Shown here: piece by piece, positions 22,730 through 31,327 of the stretch
How positions within the stretch are numbered: position 1 is the first letter of the stretch
Layout of the letters: every line of letters starts with the position of its first letter
Source: JBBRYK01 sp038237665
Lineage (GTDB): Bacteria > Actinomycetota > Thermoleophilia > Gaiellales > Gaiellaceae
Reading direction: 5' to 3'
Assembly (NCBI GenBank): GCA_038237665.1
Contig: JBBRYK010000001.1
Coordinates: 1-64,000 of the forward strand
DNA: 64,000 nt
Position numbers and translations under genes: made by a program
Notes under the pieces: generated by a model
What the model saw: the letters and a program-made list of their open reading frames with translations, nothing else
What the model was told of the DNA's origin: nothing
Database searches by the model: none

Positions 22730-24676
22730 CTAGCGGAGGAAGTCCGCACGCGCGACCTGCACCGGGCCTGCGCTCCTCACGCCGAAGGAACACACGCGTC
22801 TCCCGAGCGGCTTTCGCGGCAGGGCGGGAATGCGCACGACGCGATGCTGCCCGGCGGCGAGGCTGAGCGTCTGCCAGTGCACCGAGTTCCGCCGTAGCTC
22901 GACCTCGAGCGGCGCCAGCGCGACGAGCTCCAGCTCGAGCGTGCCCCCGGCGCAGGCATACGCGCGAACCTCCGTGTGGACGCCGGTCCCTCCGGGCGGC
23001 TCGAGGCTCCGGACCAGGCGCGAGAGCCGAACCGGCGGCGCGATCTTCCAGACGTAGAGGTCGGCGCGCGGGGCCTCGGCCACGACCTGCCCGAAGAACC
23101 GCAGCGAGCTTCCCGCGACGATGTATCGCTCCCGTACCGGGGACCCGTCCGCAAGGATCAGGCGGCCGTCCTCGTACGGCCCGACGTGGTCCTGCGGCAC
23201 GGGGCCGGGCACGGTGGCGTCGAGCAGGTCGTAGAGCCGGTGCACCTTCCGGTTCCAGAAGATGCTCTGCCAGGCCGCGTTCCAGTAGACCTCGCCCCCG
23301 TACATGTAGGCGACCGGGCCGGGCACCTCGCGGTCGAGCCAGTCACGCGTCGCCCCGAGCGTCGACTGGCGGACAAGAGTCGCCTGGGCGGTGACAACCC
23401 GGCCGGCGGAGAACGAGGTCAGCGCGAGGAAGGCCAGCAGCGCCGCGGGCAAGGCCCAGACATGCCGCCGCGGAACGAGGACGAACACGACCGCAGCGGC
23501 GCCCGCGACGAGGTCGACGACCAGCTCCAGGCTGACGCTCGGAGCCCGCACGTGCAAGCGGTAGAGCGGGATCAGGGTGAACGCGTCGGGCAGCGCGGCG
23601 AGCGAGACGAGTTTGCCCATGGGCAGGCGCAGGACGAGGAGGAAAGCCGCCAGGGCCACGATCGGTGCGGCCAGGGCTCTTCGCGGGGCGCCGCGCTCGA
23701 GCCAGAGCGCCAGGCCGAGGAAGAGCAGGGGGAGGAGGGCAAGCAGGTCGCGCTCGGCCAGGCGGCCGACGTGGCGCGACGCGAAGACGCCGACCTCGGC
23801 TACCAACCAGACCGCCCAGGCGACCGCGACGGCGAGATACGCCCGAACGGAGTCCGACGCCTCGCGACGGCGTACGGCTTCGACGACCAGGAGCGCGGCG
23901 GCGCAGAACGGAAACACGCCGCTCATCAGGACGAGATCGCCCGCGTGGTAGAGGACGAAGAGCGCGGCGTCGTGGAGGTTGTAGGTGCTCTCGCCTGCGG
24001 CGCGGTAGGCACCGAGGATGTCCGTTGCCGGCCCTCCCTTCCGCAGCTGCCACGCGCTCCAGCCGCCGGCCAGGACAGCCATCCCGCCGAGCAGAGGGAC
24101 GAAGCGCCGGAAGGTGCGCAGGTCGCGGTCGAGCAGGGCCTTGGCGCCGACAGCGGTGACGAGCGCGGGCACCAGCACGAGCGCCTGGAGACGGGTTGCC
24201 GCCGCGAGCACGATCGCTGCGAGCGCGACGCATTGCCTTGCCGCCGTGGGCCGCTCCAGCGCCCGCGCGAGCGCCCACGCCGCGAGAACCGCGACCGGGT
24301 AGAAGGCGACCTCGGTCATGATCAGCCCCGAGTAGGCGAGCCCGGGGATCGCCAGCGCCAGTGCCGCCGCGAGGAGCGCCTTCCCGTGTGAGAGGAACGC
24401 GCGCCCCCAGAGGTACACCGGTATGGCCGCGGCTGACATGGCGGCCGCCTGGACCGCCTTGAGCACAAGGTAACCGGCACCCAGGTCGTGAAGCGCGAGC
24501 GGACCTCCCACCAGCAGGGGTGAGACGAGCGTGTAGAAGCGCACGGGCCCGCCCAGGATCGTGAAATGGCCCGACTGCCAGAGGCTCCGGCCGAGCAGCC
24601 CGTAGACGAACTCGTCGGGGGTGATCCAGGGCACGGGGACGAGCGCCGCCGCCCAGAAACGGAGGAGCGACGACAC
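22730..24676 (-). CDS. multi-pass membrane GT-C (PMT/GT39-like) glycosyltransferase
   Basis: A 648-aa protein with about 11-12 hydrophobic helices in residues 1-450 and a soluble C-terminal beta domain of about 180 residues. The first outer loop has the GT-C acidic motif (WITPDEFVYGLL), and later TMs carry TEVAFYP, as in PMT/GT39 and related polyprenyl-phosphate-sugar transferases. The annotated GTG at 24676 cuts TM1. In-frame codons upstream (from about ATT 24742 to 24677) encode a matching RRLVAQVRAAPRWAHVAVLV extension without ATG, GTG or TTG, so the real start may be non-canonical. Likely transfers a sugar from a lipid carrier outside the membrane; donor and acceptor unknown. Confidence 0.7.
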   Translation of the reverse strand: MSSLLRFWAAALVPVPWITPDEFVYGLLGRSLWQSGHFTILGGPVRFYTLVSPLLVGGPLALHDLGAGYLVLKAVQAAAMSAAAIPVYLWGRAFLSHGKALLAAALALAIPGLAYSGLIMTEVAFYPVAVLAAWALARALERPTAARQCVALAAIVLAAATRLQALVLVPALVTAVGAKALLDRDLRTFRRFVPLLGGMAVLAGGWSAWQLRKGGPATDILGAYRAAGESTYNLHDAALFVLYHAGDLVLMSGVFPFCAAALLVVEAVRRREASDSVRAYLAVAVAWAVWLVAEVGVFASRHVGRLAERDLLALLPLLFLGLALWLERGAPRRALAAPIVALAAFLLVLRLPMGKLVSLAALPDAFTLIPLYRLHVRAPSVSLELVVDLVAGAAAVVFVLVPRRHVWALPAALLAFLALTSFSAGRVVTAQATLVRQSTLGATRDWLDREVPGPVAYMYGGEVYWNAAWQSIFWNRKVHRLYDLLDATVPGPVPQDHVGPYEDGRLILADGSPVRERYIVAGSSLRFFGQVVAEAPRADLYVWKIAPPVRLSRLVRSLEPPGGTGVHTEVRAYACAGGTLELELVALAPLEVELRRNSVHWQTLSLAAGQHRVVRIPALPRKPLGRRVCSFGVRSAGPVQVARADFLR

Positions 24677-24808
24677 CGCGACGAGAACGGCGACGTGCGC
24701 CCAGCGGGGCGCGGCGCGAACCTGGGCGACTAGCCGTCTAATGTCCGAATACTGACTGCCGCCGGAACCGCCCGAAGGGGGTTCAAAACGGCCTGGCTCG
24801 GTGCGACA

Positions 24809-25873
24809 ATGAGAGGGGCTGCGGCCGATGTCGTGTCTGCCAACGCCCGAGCGGACATCTTCGTGACTTCATCCCCTCTCCTGCGGACACTTCTGCTCGT
24901 CGCGGTCACCCTCGGGATCCTCGCCGTGGGGCCGGCCGGAGCGGGCCCGACGCCGAAGCCCCTGACCGCGATCTTCTACTACCCGTGGTACGGGACGCCG
25001 GACCGCGACGGGTCGTACGGCCACTGGTCGGAAGGGGGCCACGCTCCGCCCTACGACCTCGCCTCGACCTTCTACCCGGACCGCGGCCCGTACTCGAGCA
25101 CCGATCCCGCCGTCCTCAAGGCGCAGATGAAGGAGATCGCGGGGGCCGGGGTGGGGGAGATCGTCGTCTCCTGGTGGGGCTGGGGCTCCCCCGAGGATCT
25201 CCGTCTGCCGGCGGTGGCCGAGGCGGCGCGGAAGGCGGGCCTCGAGGTCGCGGCTCACCTCGAGCCCTACGAGGGGAGGGCCGCGGACACGGTGGAGAGC
25301 GACATCGCCCACCTGCGAACGCTCGGGATCTCGGATTTCTACGTCTACCGTCCATTCGGCGGCATGTCCGTCGAGGACTGGGCGCCCCTGAACGCGCGAA
25401 CCGACGTCCGTGTGTTTGCCCAGACCACCCTGGTCGGGGCTGCGGCCGCGGCCGGCTTCGAAGGTCTCTACACCTACGACGTGCTCGCCTACGACGGGGG
25501 GTCGTTCAGGCGCCTCTGCAACCAGGCGCGCGTTGCCGGCCTCTTGTGCGCGCCCTCGGTCGGTCCCGGCTTCGACGCTCGGCGCGCGACCGGAGTCGAG
25601 CACACGAAGTCGAGGCGCAAAGGGGGAACCTACGACGCCATGTGGCGCGCTGCCGTGGCCGCTCAGCCGGATGCGGTCACGATCACGAGCTACAACGAGT
25701 GGTCGGAGGGGACGCAGATCGAAGCGGCTCGAACGGGCCCGAGAATTGCCGGCTTCACGTACTCGACCTATGCGGGCGCATGGGGCCGGCGTGGCACCCG
25801 GGCGGCTAGCGCGTATCTGGACCGCACTGCGTACTGGACGAGCGCCTTCGCGGCGGCCCGTCCCACGCGCTAG
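24809..25873 (+). CDS. secreted GH99-like glycoside hydrolase
   Basis: A 354-aa exported protein similar to glycoside hydrolase family 99 (endo-alpha-mannosidase/mannanase) and its WbsX-like relatives. Recognised stretches are AIFYYPWYGTP, GHWSEGG, the YSSTDPAVLKAQM segment, VSWWGWG, LEPYEGR and SYNEWSEGTQIE. In GH99 the last motif holds the catalytic glutamate. The signal peptide runs LLRTLLLVAVTLGILAVGPAGA. A GTG at 24863 directly before it is an alternative start. It is divergent from the membrane glycosyltransferase, which fits a shared surface-glycan function. Specific linkage unknown. Confidence 0.78.
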   Translation: MRGAAADVVSANARADIFVTSSPLLRTLLLVAVTLGILAVGPAGAGPTPKPLTAIFYYPWYGTPDRDGSYGHWSEGGHAPPYDLASTFYPDRGPYSSTDPAVLKAQMKEIAGAGVGEIVVSWWGWGSPEDLRLPAVAEAARKAGLEVAAHLEPYEGRAADTVESDIAHLRTLGISDFYVYRPFGGMSVEDWAPLNARTDVRVFAQTTLVGAAAAAGFEGLYTYDVLAYDGGSFRRLCNQARVAGLLCAPSVGPGFDARRATGVEHTKSRRKGGTYDAMWRAAVAAQPDAVTITSYNEWSEGTQIEAARTGPRIAGFTYSTYAGAWGRRGTRAASAYLDRTAYWTSAFAAARPTR

Positions 25874-25882
25874 GCCTCCGAG

Positions 25883-26896
25883 CTAGGCCGAAGCGAACAC
25901 GTCGGCGCCGCAGCCGAAGACCAGGGCGGCGAAGACGTCCGCCTCCTCGACCCCCCGGAGCGAGCGATGGCCGAGATCGACCTCGACGTCGGCAACGTGC
26001 TCGAGGCCGAGAGCGGCGGCTCCCTCGTCGGAGCCGAAGCAGAGCAAGGAGCTCGTCCGGATCACGTTCCTGCGTCCGGTCTGCCGGCGAGCGATGCCCT
26101 CGAGCTCACGCAGTTCCTCCAGTGGATCGATGCGGACGTTCGAATCCGAGCCGATGCACATGCCGATGTCCCGTGCGCAGAGCGCCTCGACGGGCAGGAA
26201 GCCGTCACCGAGGCTCGCCTCGGTCGTGAGGCAGGCGCAGATCCGAGCCCCGGCGTCGGCAAGGAGATCGAGCTCGGTGTCGTTCGCGTGCGTCGCGTGT
26301 ACGACCGTCGTTCTCACACCCAGGCACCCGCAGCGCGCGAGCAGCTCGATCGGCCGCAGCCCGTGCTCGGCGACGCACTCGTCGATCTCCCGCGTTTGCT
26401 CGTCGGCATGCACGTGCAGGACGAGATCCTCCGCGGCTGCGTACCTGCCGATCTCCGCGAGCCAGTCCGGAGGGCAGGCCCGCACCGAGTGCGGCGCGAC
26501 CCCCACGAGCGCGCCCTCGTTTCGCAGCCGATCGACCTCCCGGAGATAGTCCGCGACCGAGTTCTGCCGGAACCGGTCGAGACCGCCCCGCGCGTAGGCC
26601 GTGTAGAGGAGCACGACCTCCATGCCCGCCTCCTCGCCCGCGGCGAGGGCGGCGCGGGCCTCGGCCAGGCCGAGATAGTGGAACTCGCCGACGGCCACGT
26701 AGCCGGCCGCGCGCATCTCGCGGTAGGTCTCGGTGTACTCGTCGCGGACCCGTTCCGGCGTCATGGCTGCAGCTTCCGCCAGCATCCCGTCGCGCCAGCC
26801 CCAGAAGTCGGCGCCCTCGTTTCGCCCGCGCAAGGCCCGTTGGAACGTATGCGTATGGGCGTTGACGAAGCCCGGAATGGCGAGGCGGCCGCTCAC
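25883..26896 (-). CDS. HutF-like amidohydrolase (formimidoylglutamate deiminase family), N-terminally short
   Basis: A 337-aa amidohydrolase. Motifs match HutF: HTHTFQRALRG (metal HxH), FWGWRDGM, VGEFHYL, VAPHSVRA, LHVHADEQTREIDECV (metal His and active-site EQ pair), VHATHAN and IGSDSNVRIDPLEELR (metal Asp). HutF deaminates N-formimino-L-glutamate to N-formylglutamate. Family members are about 450 aa with an N-terminal beta-sandwich half of about 50 residues. Here the GTG start, 2 nt after the SDR stop, is directly before LAIPGFVNAHTHT, so that half is missing. No other histidine-degradation gene is nearby. The place at the end of a rhamnose operon makes another imine or guanidine substrate possible. 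Confidence 0.75.
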   Translation of the reverse strand: MSGRLAIPGFVNAHTHTFQRALRGRNEGADFWGWRDGMLAEAAAMTPERVRDEYTETYREMRAAGYVAVGEFHYLGLAEARAALAAGEEAGMEVVLLYTAYARGGLDRFRQNSVADYLREVDRLRNEGALVGVAPHSVRACPPDWLAEIGRYAAAEDLVLHVHADEQTREIDECVAEHGLRPIELLARCGCLGVRTTVVHATHANDTELDLLADAGARICACLTTEASLGDGFLPVEALCARDIGMCIGSDSNVRIDPLEELRELEGIARRQTGRRNVIRTSSLLCFGSDEGAAALGLEHVADVEVDLGHRSLRGVEEADVFAALVFGCGADVFASA

Positions 26897-26898
26897 GG

Positions 26899-27654
26899 CT
26901 AGAGCGCGGTCCAGCCGCCGTCGACCATGACGTGTGCACCGGTCATGAACGAGGCCTCGTCGGAGGCGAGGAAGAGCGCCGCGTAGCCGATCTCGCGAGG
27001 GTCGGCGATCCGCTTCATGATCTGCTCGGCACCCAGGCTCGGCTCGAACGCGGCCTGCTCTCGCGTCAGCCCGCGCTCGGCGGCGAGCCGTTGCACCTGA
27101 GACGACCAAACGGCGCCGGGGCAAACGGCGTTGACGCGGATGTTGTCGTCCGCGAGGTCGAGTGCCATGCAGCGCGTCATCTCGGCGATCGCCGCCTTCG
27201 TGGCGTTGTAGGTGAGCATCCCTCTCTGGGCGATGAAGCTTGAAACCGAGCCGACGTTGACGATCGCGCCGCCGCCGGCGCGGCGCATGTGCGGCACCGC
27301 GTGCTTGGCCACGAGCGCGGGTCCCATGATGTTGACCGCCATGACCCGCTGCCAGTCCTCCACGCTCGCCTCCAGGCCCTTGAGGATGAAGATCGCGGCG
27401 TTGTTGACCAGGATGTGAAGCGCTCGGAACTCGGCAACGACGCACTCGAGCGCGCGCTCGACGCTCGGCTCGTCGCTGACGTCGGCCTCGACGAACAGGA
27501 CGCCGAGCTCCGAGGCCGTCGCCGTCGCCGCCTCGACGTCGCAGTCGAGGATCGCGACGCGAGCACCCGCCTCGGCGTAGACCTCGGCGATCCCGCGGCC
27601 GATTCCCTGCCCGCCGCCGGTCACGATCGCGACCTTGCCGCTCAGCCGGCCCAT
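26899..27654 (-). CDS. short-chain dehydrogenase/reductase in the rhamnose operon
   Basis: A 251-aa classical SDR. TGGGQGIG dinucleotide loop, Asp after beta-2 (ILDCD, pointing to NAD), NNAA, catalytic Ser-Tyr-Lys in NVGSVSSF ... TYNATKAA, and VNAVCPGAV. The ATG at 27654 starts MGRLSGKVAIVTG. The 21 extra residues of the longer frame overlap the isomerase gene. It lies 10 nt after the rhamnose isomerase gene. Likely roles are reduction of L-lactaldehyde or an L-rhamnose/L-fucose dehydrogenase step; the sequence alone does not decide. Confidence 0.85.
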   Translation of the reverse strand: MGRLSGKVAIVTGGGQGIGRGIAEVYAEAGARVAILDCDVEAATATASELGVLFVEADVSDEPSVERALECVVAEFRALHILVNNAAIFILKGLEASVEDWQRVMAVNIMGPALVAKHAVPHMRRAGGGAIVNVGSVSSFIAQRGMLTYNATKAAIAEMTRCMALDLADDNIRVNAVCPGAVWSSQVQRLAAERGLTREQAAFEPSLGAEQIMKRIADPREIGYAALFLASDEASFMTGAHVMVDGGWTAL

Positions 27655-27664
27655 CCCGTCCCGC

Positions 27665-28843
27665 TCAGGCGTGTCCGTAGGCGCTCTCCACCCCCACCGT
27701 ACCGCGTTCGGCGGCAAGGCGACCGGCGTGCTGGGCGCGGAACGCCTCGACGGGGTCCATCGGCAGATCCAGCTCTGCCCGTAGCCTCGCGAGGGCCGGC
27801 CGGACGTCGGTTTCGAAGGCGTCGAGGAGGACGCGGTGCGCGCCGAGCACGTCCCCGGCGGACTGCGCCTCGGCCAGGCGCCCGCGGTCGACCAGGAGGG
27901 CCTTCGCGTACGCGGTTTGGATGTTGACCACCGACTGGATCATCGCGTCGACCTTGCCTTCGACGTTGTGCGACTGGTCGATCATGAACGCGATCGCCTC
28001 TGCCGCAACCGCCGTGGCCGGGTCGCGCCGGGCGGCGGCGATCTCGCTCATGATCCGGAAGAGCTCGAAGGGGTCGATCGAGCCGACGATCAGGTCGTCG
28101 TCGGCGTACTTGCGGTTGTTGAAGTGAAAGCCGCCGAGCAGCCCCTCCTCGAGCAAGACCGCGACGATCTGCTCGATGTTCGTCCCCTGCGGGTGGTGAC
28201 CGGTGTCGACCAGCACCTGCGCCTGCGGCCCGAGCTTGCGGCACAGGAGGGCGGCCGTGCCCCAGTCCGGCAAGTCCATGCTGTAGAAGGCCGGCTCGAA
28301 GAACTTGTACTCGACGAGCAGGCGAATGCCGTCCGGCAGCGCGGCGTAGAGCGTCTCCAGCGCCGCGACGAGCCGTCGGTAGCGTCCCCGCACCTCGTCC
28401 TGGCCAGGGTAGTTCGTCCCGTCGGGAAGCCAGAGGCTGACGATCGTCGACCCGACGCGCCGTGCGATCTCGACGCACTCGAGGCAGTGCTCGAGTGCCT
28501 GCCCGCGGACGCGCTCACGCGGATGGCAGAGGCTGCCGAGTCGGTACTCGTTGTCCTGGAAGAGGTTCGGGTTGACGGCGCCGATGCGAACACCCTGGCC
28601 CTCCGCGAAGCGCTGGAGCTCGTCCCAGTCCTCCACCTGGTCCCAGGGAATGTGGATTGCGACGCTTGGACACGCGCCGGTGAGCCGGTGCACCAAAGCA
28701 GCGTCCGCGATCCGCTCGCGGACGTCGCGGGCCGCCCCCGGCCAGGGGAAGACGTGGAAGCGCGTCCCGGAGTTGCCGTAGCCCCAGGAGGGGGTCTCGA
28801 TCTCGAGTCGCCGCAGCTCCGCGACGATCGCCTCGGTACTCAC
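27665..28843 (-). CDS. rhaI: L-rhamnose isomerase
   Basis: A 392-aa TIM-barrel sugar isomerase of the RhaI/xylose-isomerase-like type. It converts L-rhamnose to L-rhamnulose, the first step of the pathway. Motifs include SWGYGNSGTRFHVFPWPG, HIPWDQV, LVEYKFFEPAFY (metal Glu), VLVDTGHHPQGTNIEQ (metal Asp/His) and GFHFNNRKYADDDL (metal His and Asp pair). Length and motif order fit the actinobacterial/rhizobial RhaI group, not E. coli RhaA. GTG start. First gene of the leftward arm, divergent from the DeoR regulator across a 114-nt control region. Confidence 0.93.
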   Translation of the reverse strand: MSTEAIVAELRRLEIETPSWGYGNSGTRFHVFPWPGAARDVRERIADAALVHRLTGACPSVAIHIPWDQVEDWDELQRFAEGQGVRIGAVNPNLFQDNEYRLGSLCHPRERVRGQALEHCLECVEIARRVGSTIVSLWLPDGTNYPGQDEVRGRYRRLVAALETLYAALPDGIRLLVEYKFFEPAFYSMDLPDWGTAALLCRKLGPQAQVLVDTGHHPQGTNIEQIVAVLLEEGLLGGFHFNNRKYADDDLIVGSIDPFELFRIMSEIAAARRDPATAVAAEAIAFMIDQSHNVEGKVDAMIQSVVNIQTAYAKALLVDRGRLAEAQSAGDVLGAHRVLLDAFETDVRPALARLRAELDLPMDPVEAFRAQHAGRLAAERGTVGVESAYGHA

Positions 28844-28882
28844 CCGCGGGAGTCTGACCGACTATCGCCACCGGATCCACAG

Positions 28883-28948
28883 ACTTTCGTTTTCGTTTCA
28901 ACTGATTTCGAAAGTTGCGTTGACAGCTTTCGGAGCCCGGCGTAGGGT
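28883..28948 (+). promoter_or_regulatory. divergent rhamnose control region: operator repeats and deoR promoter
   Basis: ACTTTCG (28883-28889) and its inverse CGAAAGT (28909-28915) flank further TTTCG/TTTCA units spaced 6-10 bp apart, and a CTTTCGG follows at 28928-28934. A good promoter points right: TTGACA at 28920-28925, a 17-bp spacer, TAGGGT at 28943-28948, which puts transcription start 1-3 nt before the TTG start at 28958 (nearly leaderless). The repeats overlap or adjoin the -35, as expected for DeoR-type repression. The leftward promoter was not resolved. Confidence 0.55.
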
Positions 28949-28957
28949 CGCCGGGAC

Positions 28958-29830
28958 TTGCGGGACCTGACCGCGACGCAGCGGATGCAGCGGATCCTCG
29001 AGCTGCTGGAGACGAGGGACGGAGTGCGCGTGTCCGAGCTCGCGGACGAGTTCTCTGTCTCCGAGGTGACCGTTCGGCACGACCTATCCGACCTCGCGCG
29101 CCAGGGGCTCGTAGCCCGGGTTCGCGGCGGGGTCAGGCCTCTCGCGCGAGGACACTCCGAGCTCGCGTTCGACGTCCGCCTCCGCCTGCAGACGAACGAG
29201 AAGCAGGCGATCGCGCACGCCGCCGCGTCGATGGTCCGCGACGGTGAGGCGGTCGCTCTCGACTCAAGCACGACCGCGTACTTCCTCGCCCGCGAGCTCC
29301 GCGGCCGAAGGGAGCTGGTCGTGATCACGAACGGGCTGCTGATTGCGTCCGCGCTCGCCGAGTCGCCGGGGATCACCGTGCTTGTGATGGGTGGGATGCT
29401 CCGGCTTCCGGCGATGTCGGTCGTCGGGGACCTTGCCGCGGACATGCTTCGGACGACCCGGATCGACAAGGGTTTCTTCGGTGCCCGCGGCCTCGGCCTC
29501 GCGGAGGGATTGATGGATCTCAACCCGGAGGAGGTCCGCATCAAGAAGGAGATGGCCGCCGCCTGCACACAGGTGATCGGCATCTTCGACGGCACGAAGT
29601 GGCACCGGACGGCGCTCCTGCCCTTCGTCGAGACCGACCACGTCGATGCGATCGTGACCGACACGGGCGCGCCTTCCGACCTTGTCGAGGCGTGGCGCGG
29701 GCGCGGTGTCCAGGTTGTGACGGAGCGGCCGCGCCGGCGACATCGTCCGCCAGAGCACCCGCCGCGCCTCTACCGGGGACTCCAGTCCGTTGGTACTGGT
29801 GCTACCGACGACGGACGGGTGGGGCCTTAG
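28958..29830 (+). CDS. DeoR-family transcriptional regulator of rhamnose genes
   Basis: A 290-aa regulator. The N-terminal DeoR HTH reads RMQRILELLETRDGVRVSEL and ADEFSVSEVTVRHDLSDLAR. The C-terminal DeoRC sugar-phosphate sensor has AVALDSSTTAYFLA, VITNGL, VMGGMLR, GDLAADMLR and FFGARGL. The last 35 residues (from about VVTERPRRRHRPPE) are a basic extension beyond the usual 255. TTG start next to a TTGACA promoter. The rhamnulokinase ATG directly abuts its TAG. Probably represses both arms and is relieved by rhamnulose-1-phosphate or a related phosphate (inference from the family). Confidence 0.9.
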   Translation: MRDLTATQRMQRILELLETRDGVRVSELADEFSVSEVTVRHDLSDLARQGLVARVRGGVRPLARGHSELAFDVRLRLQTNEKQAIAHAAASMVRDGEAVALDSSTTAYFLARELRGRRELVVITNGLLIASALAESPGITVLVMGGMLRLPAMSVVGDLAADMLRTTRIDKGFFGARGLGLAEGLMDLNPEEVRIKKEMAAACTQVIGIFDGTKWHRTALLPFVETDHVDAIVTDTGAPSDLVEAWRGRGVQVVTERPRRRHRPPEHPPRLYRGLQSVGTGATDDGRVGP

Positions 29831-31327
29831 ATGGCAACGTTGGTCGCCGTCGATCTCGGCGCCCAGAGCGGGCGCGTCGCCCTCGGCCGCTTTGACGGCG
29901 AGCGCCTCGGAGTGACCGAAGTGCATCGATTCCCGAACGTGCCGGTGCACGCCGGGGGAACGCTGTACTGGGACGCACTCCGCCTCTACGACGAGATACT
30001 GGCCGGCCTCGCACTCGCAGGCGGCCAAGCCACGACCGTGGCTTCGGTGGGCGTCGACACCTGGGGCGTCGACTACGGGCTCCTCGACCGCGCCGGCCGC
30101 CTCGTGCAAAACCCGGTTCACCACCGCGACGGCCGCACCGAAGGCTCGATGGAACGGGTCTTCGCCGAGGTCCCCGCAAGGGAACTCTACGAGCGGACGG
30201 GCATCCAGATGATGCCGATCAACTCCCTCTTCCAGCTAGCGGCAGCCGTGGCCGACGACGATCCGGCGCTCGCGATCGCCGATCGCCTCCTCCTGATGCC
30301 GGACCTCCTCCACTACTGGCTGAGTGGCGAGGCCTCGTCCGAATTCACGAATGCGACCACGAGCCAATGCTTCGATCCTCGCGCTGGAGTCTGGGCGCGC
30401 GACGTGCTGCAACGACTCGGCATCCCGGAGCGGATCTTCCCTGCCGTCGTCGATCCGGCGACCGTCCTCGGTCGCCTTGCTGATGGAGTCGTCGAGCGAA
30501 CCCGCCTGCGCCGCGCGCTCGTCGTCGCCGGTGCTACACACGACACGGCAGCGGCCGTCGCGGCGGTGCCGTTCCGCCACCCCGATGCGGTGTACATCAG
30601 CTGCGGAACCTGGTCGCTGGTCGGATTGGAGCGCCCCGGTCCGCTGATCGACGACCGGACGTTTGCAGCGAACTTGACGAACGAGGGCGGCGTCGGTGGG
30701 ACGTTCCGCGTCCTCAAGAACGTGACGGGCCTCTGGCTCCTGCACGAATGCCGCCGTGTCTGGGCAGGGGGCGGAGCATCCTGGGACTTCGCGGAGCTCC
30801 TGGCCATGGCAGGTCGAGCGCCTGCGTTCGGGTCGTTCATCGATCCGAACGACACCGTCTTCCTCTCGCCGGGCGACATGCCCGGCCGGATCCGGGAGTT
30901 CTGTCTGCGGACGGGCCAGGACGAGCCCGCCGATCCGGCAGCAGTCATCCGCTGCGTATTCGAGAGCCTCGCGCTCAAGCACCGGCAGACGATCGAGCTC
31001 CTGTCGACGGCGACGGACGTCGTCCCGCCAGAGATCCACATCGTCGGCGGGGGGGCGCGGAACGAGCTTCTCTGCCAGTGGACCGCGGACGTCACAGGGC
31101 TGCCGGTCCTCGCGGGCCCCGAGGAGGCAACGGTGATCGGCAACCTCGTCGTCCAGGCGATCGGGCTGGGCGAGCTCGAATCGCTGGCGGACGCCCGCGA
31201 GGTCGTCCGGGCGTCGTTCTCGCCCGTGCTCTACGAGCCGCGCGAAGCTGCCTCGTGGGACGAGGCGTATGCGCGCTTCCAGCAAATCCTCACGGCCACC
31301 GGGGAACCGAGCGGAGTCGCAGCATGA
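29831..31327 (+). CDS. rhaB: rhamnulokinase
   Basis: A 498-aa FGGY/RhaB-family kinase that phosphorylates L-rhamnulose to L-rhamnulose-1-phosphate. DLGAQSGRVALG (phosphate 1), VDTWGVDYGLLD, HHRDGRTEG, INSLFQL (RhaB-type), AGATHDTAAAV (Asp base), SCGTWSLVG and HIVGGGARNELLCQW (adenosine loop) are all present. No Shine-Dalgarno is free, because the ATG follows the deoR stop codon with no gap, so expression depends on coupling. The downstream aldolase gene overlaps by 4 nt. Confidence 0.95.
   Translation: MATLVAVDLGAQSGRVALGRFDGERLGVTEVHRFPNVPVHAGGTLYWDALRLYDEILAGLALAGGQATTVASVGVDTWGVDYGLLDRAGRLVQNPVHHRDGRTEGSMERVFAEVPARELYERTGIQMMPINSLFQLAAAVADDDPALAIADRLLLMPDLLHYWLSGEASSEFTNATTSQCFDPRAGVWARDVLQRLGIPERIFPAVVDPATVLGRLADGVVERTRLRRALVVAGATHDTAAAVAAVPFRHPDAVYISCGTWSLVGLERPGPLIDDRTFAANLTNEGGVGGTFRVLKNVTGLWLLHECRRVWAGGGASWDFAELLAMAGRAPAFGSFIDPNDTVFLSPGDMPGRIREFCLRTGQDEPADPAAVIRCVFESLALKHRQTIELLSTATDVVPPEIHIVGGGARNELLCQWTADVTGLPVLAGPEEATVIGNLVVQAIGLGELESLADAREVVRASFSPVLYEPREAASWDEAYARFQQILTATGEPSGVAA

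Noticed and set aside
22976..24391. 471-codon plus-strand ORF opposite the membrane transferase
   Set aside because: Extremely polar Arg/Glu/Asp-rich translation is the antisense image of a membrane protein, with no ribosome binding site or homology.
26897..27445. N-terminal extension of the HutF-like frame that could supply the missing beta-sandwich
   Set aside because: The 549 nt are the coding sequence of the SDR in another frame; the translation is Arg/His-rich with no HutF-like pattern.
30748..31323. Extension of the aldolase-dehydrogenase frame far upstream to 30748
   Set aside because: It lies wholly in rhaB in another frame, is Arg/Pro-rich, and the family N-terminus starts at the ATGA overlap at 31324.
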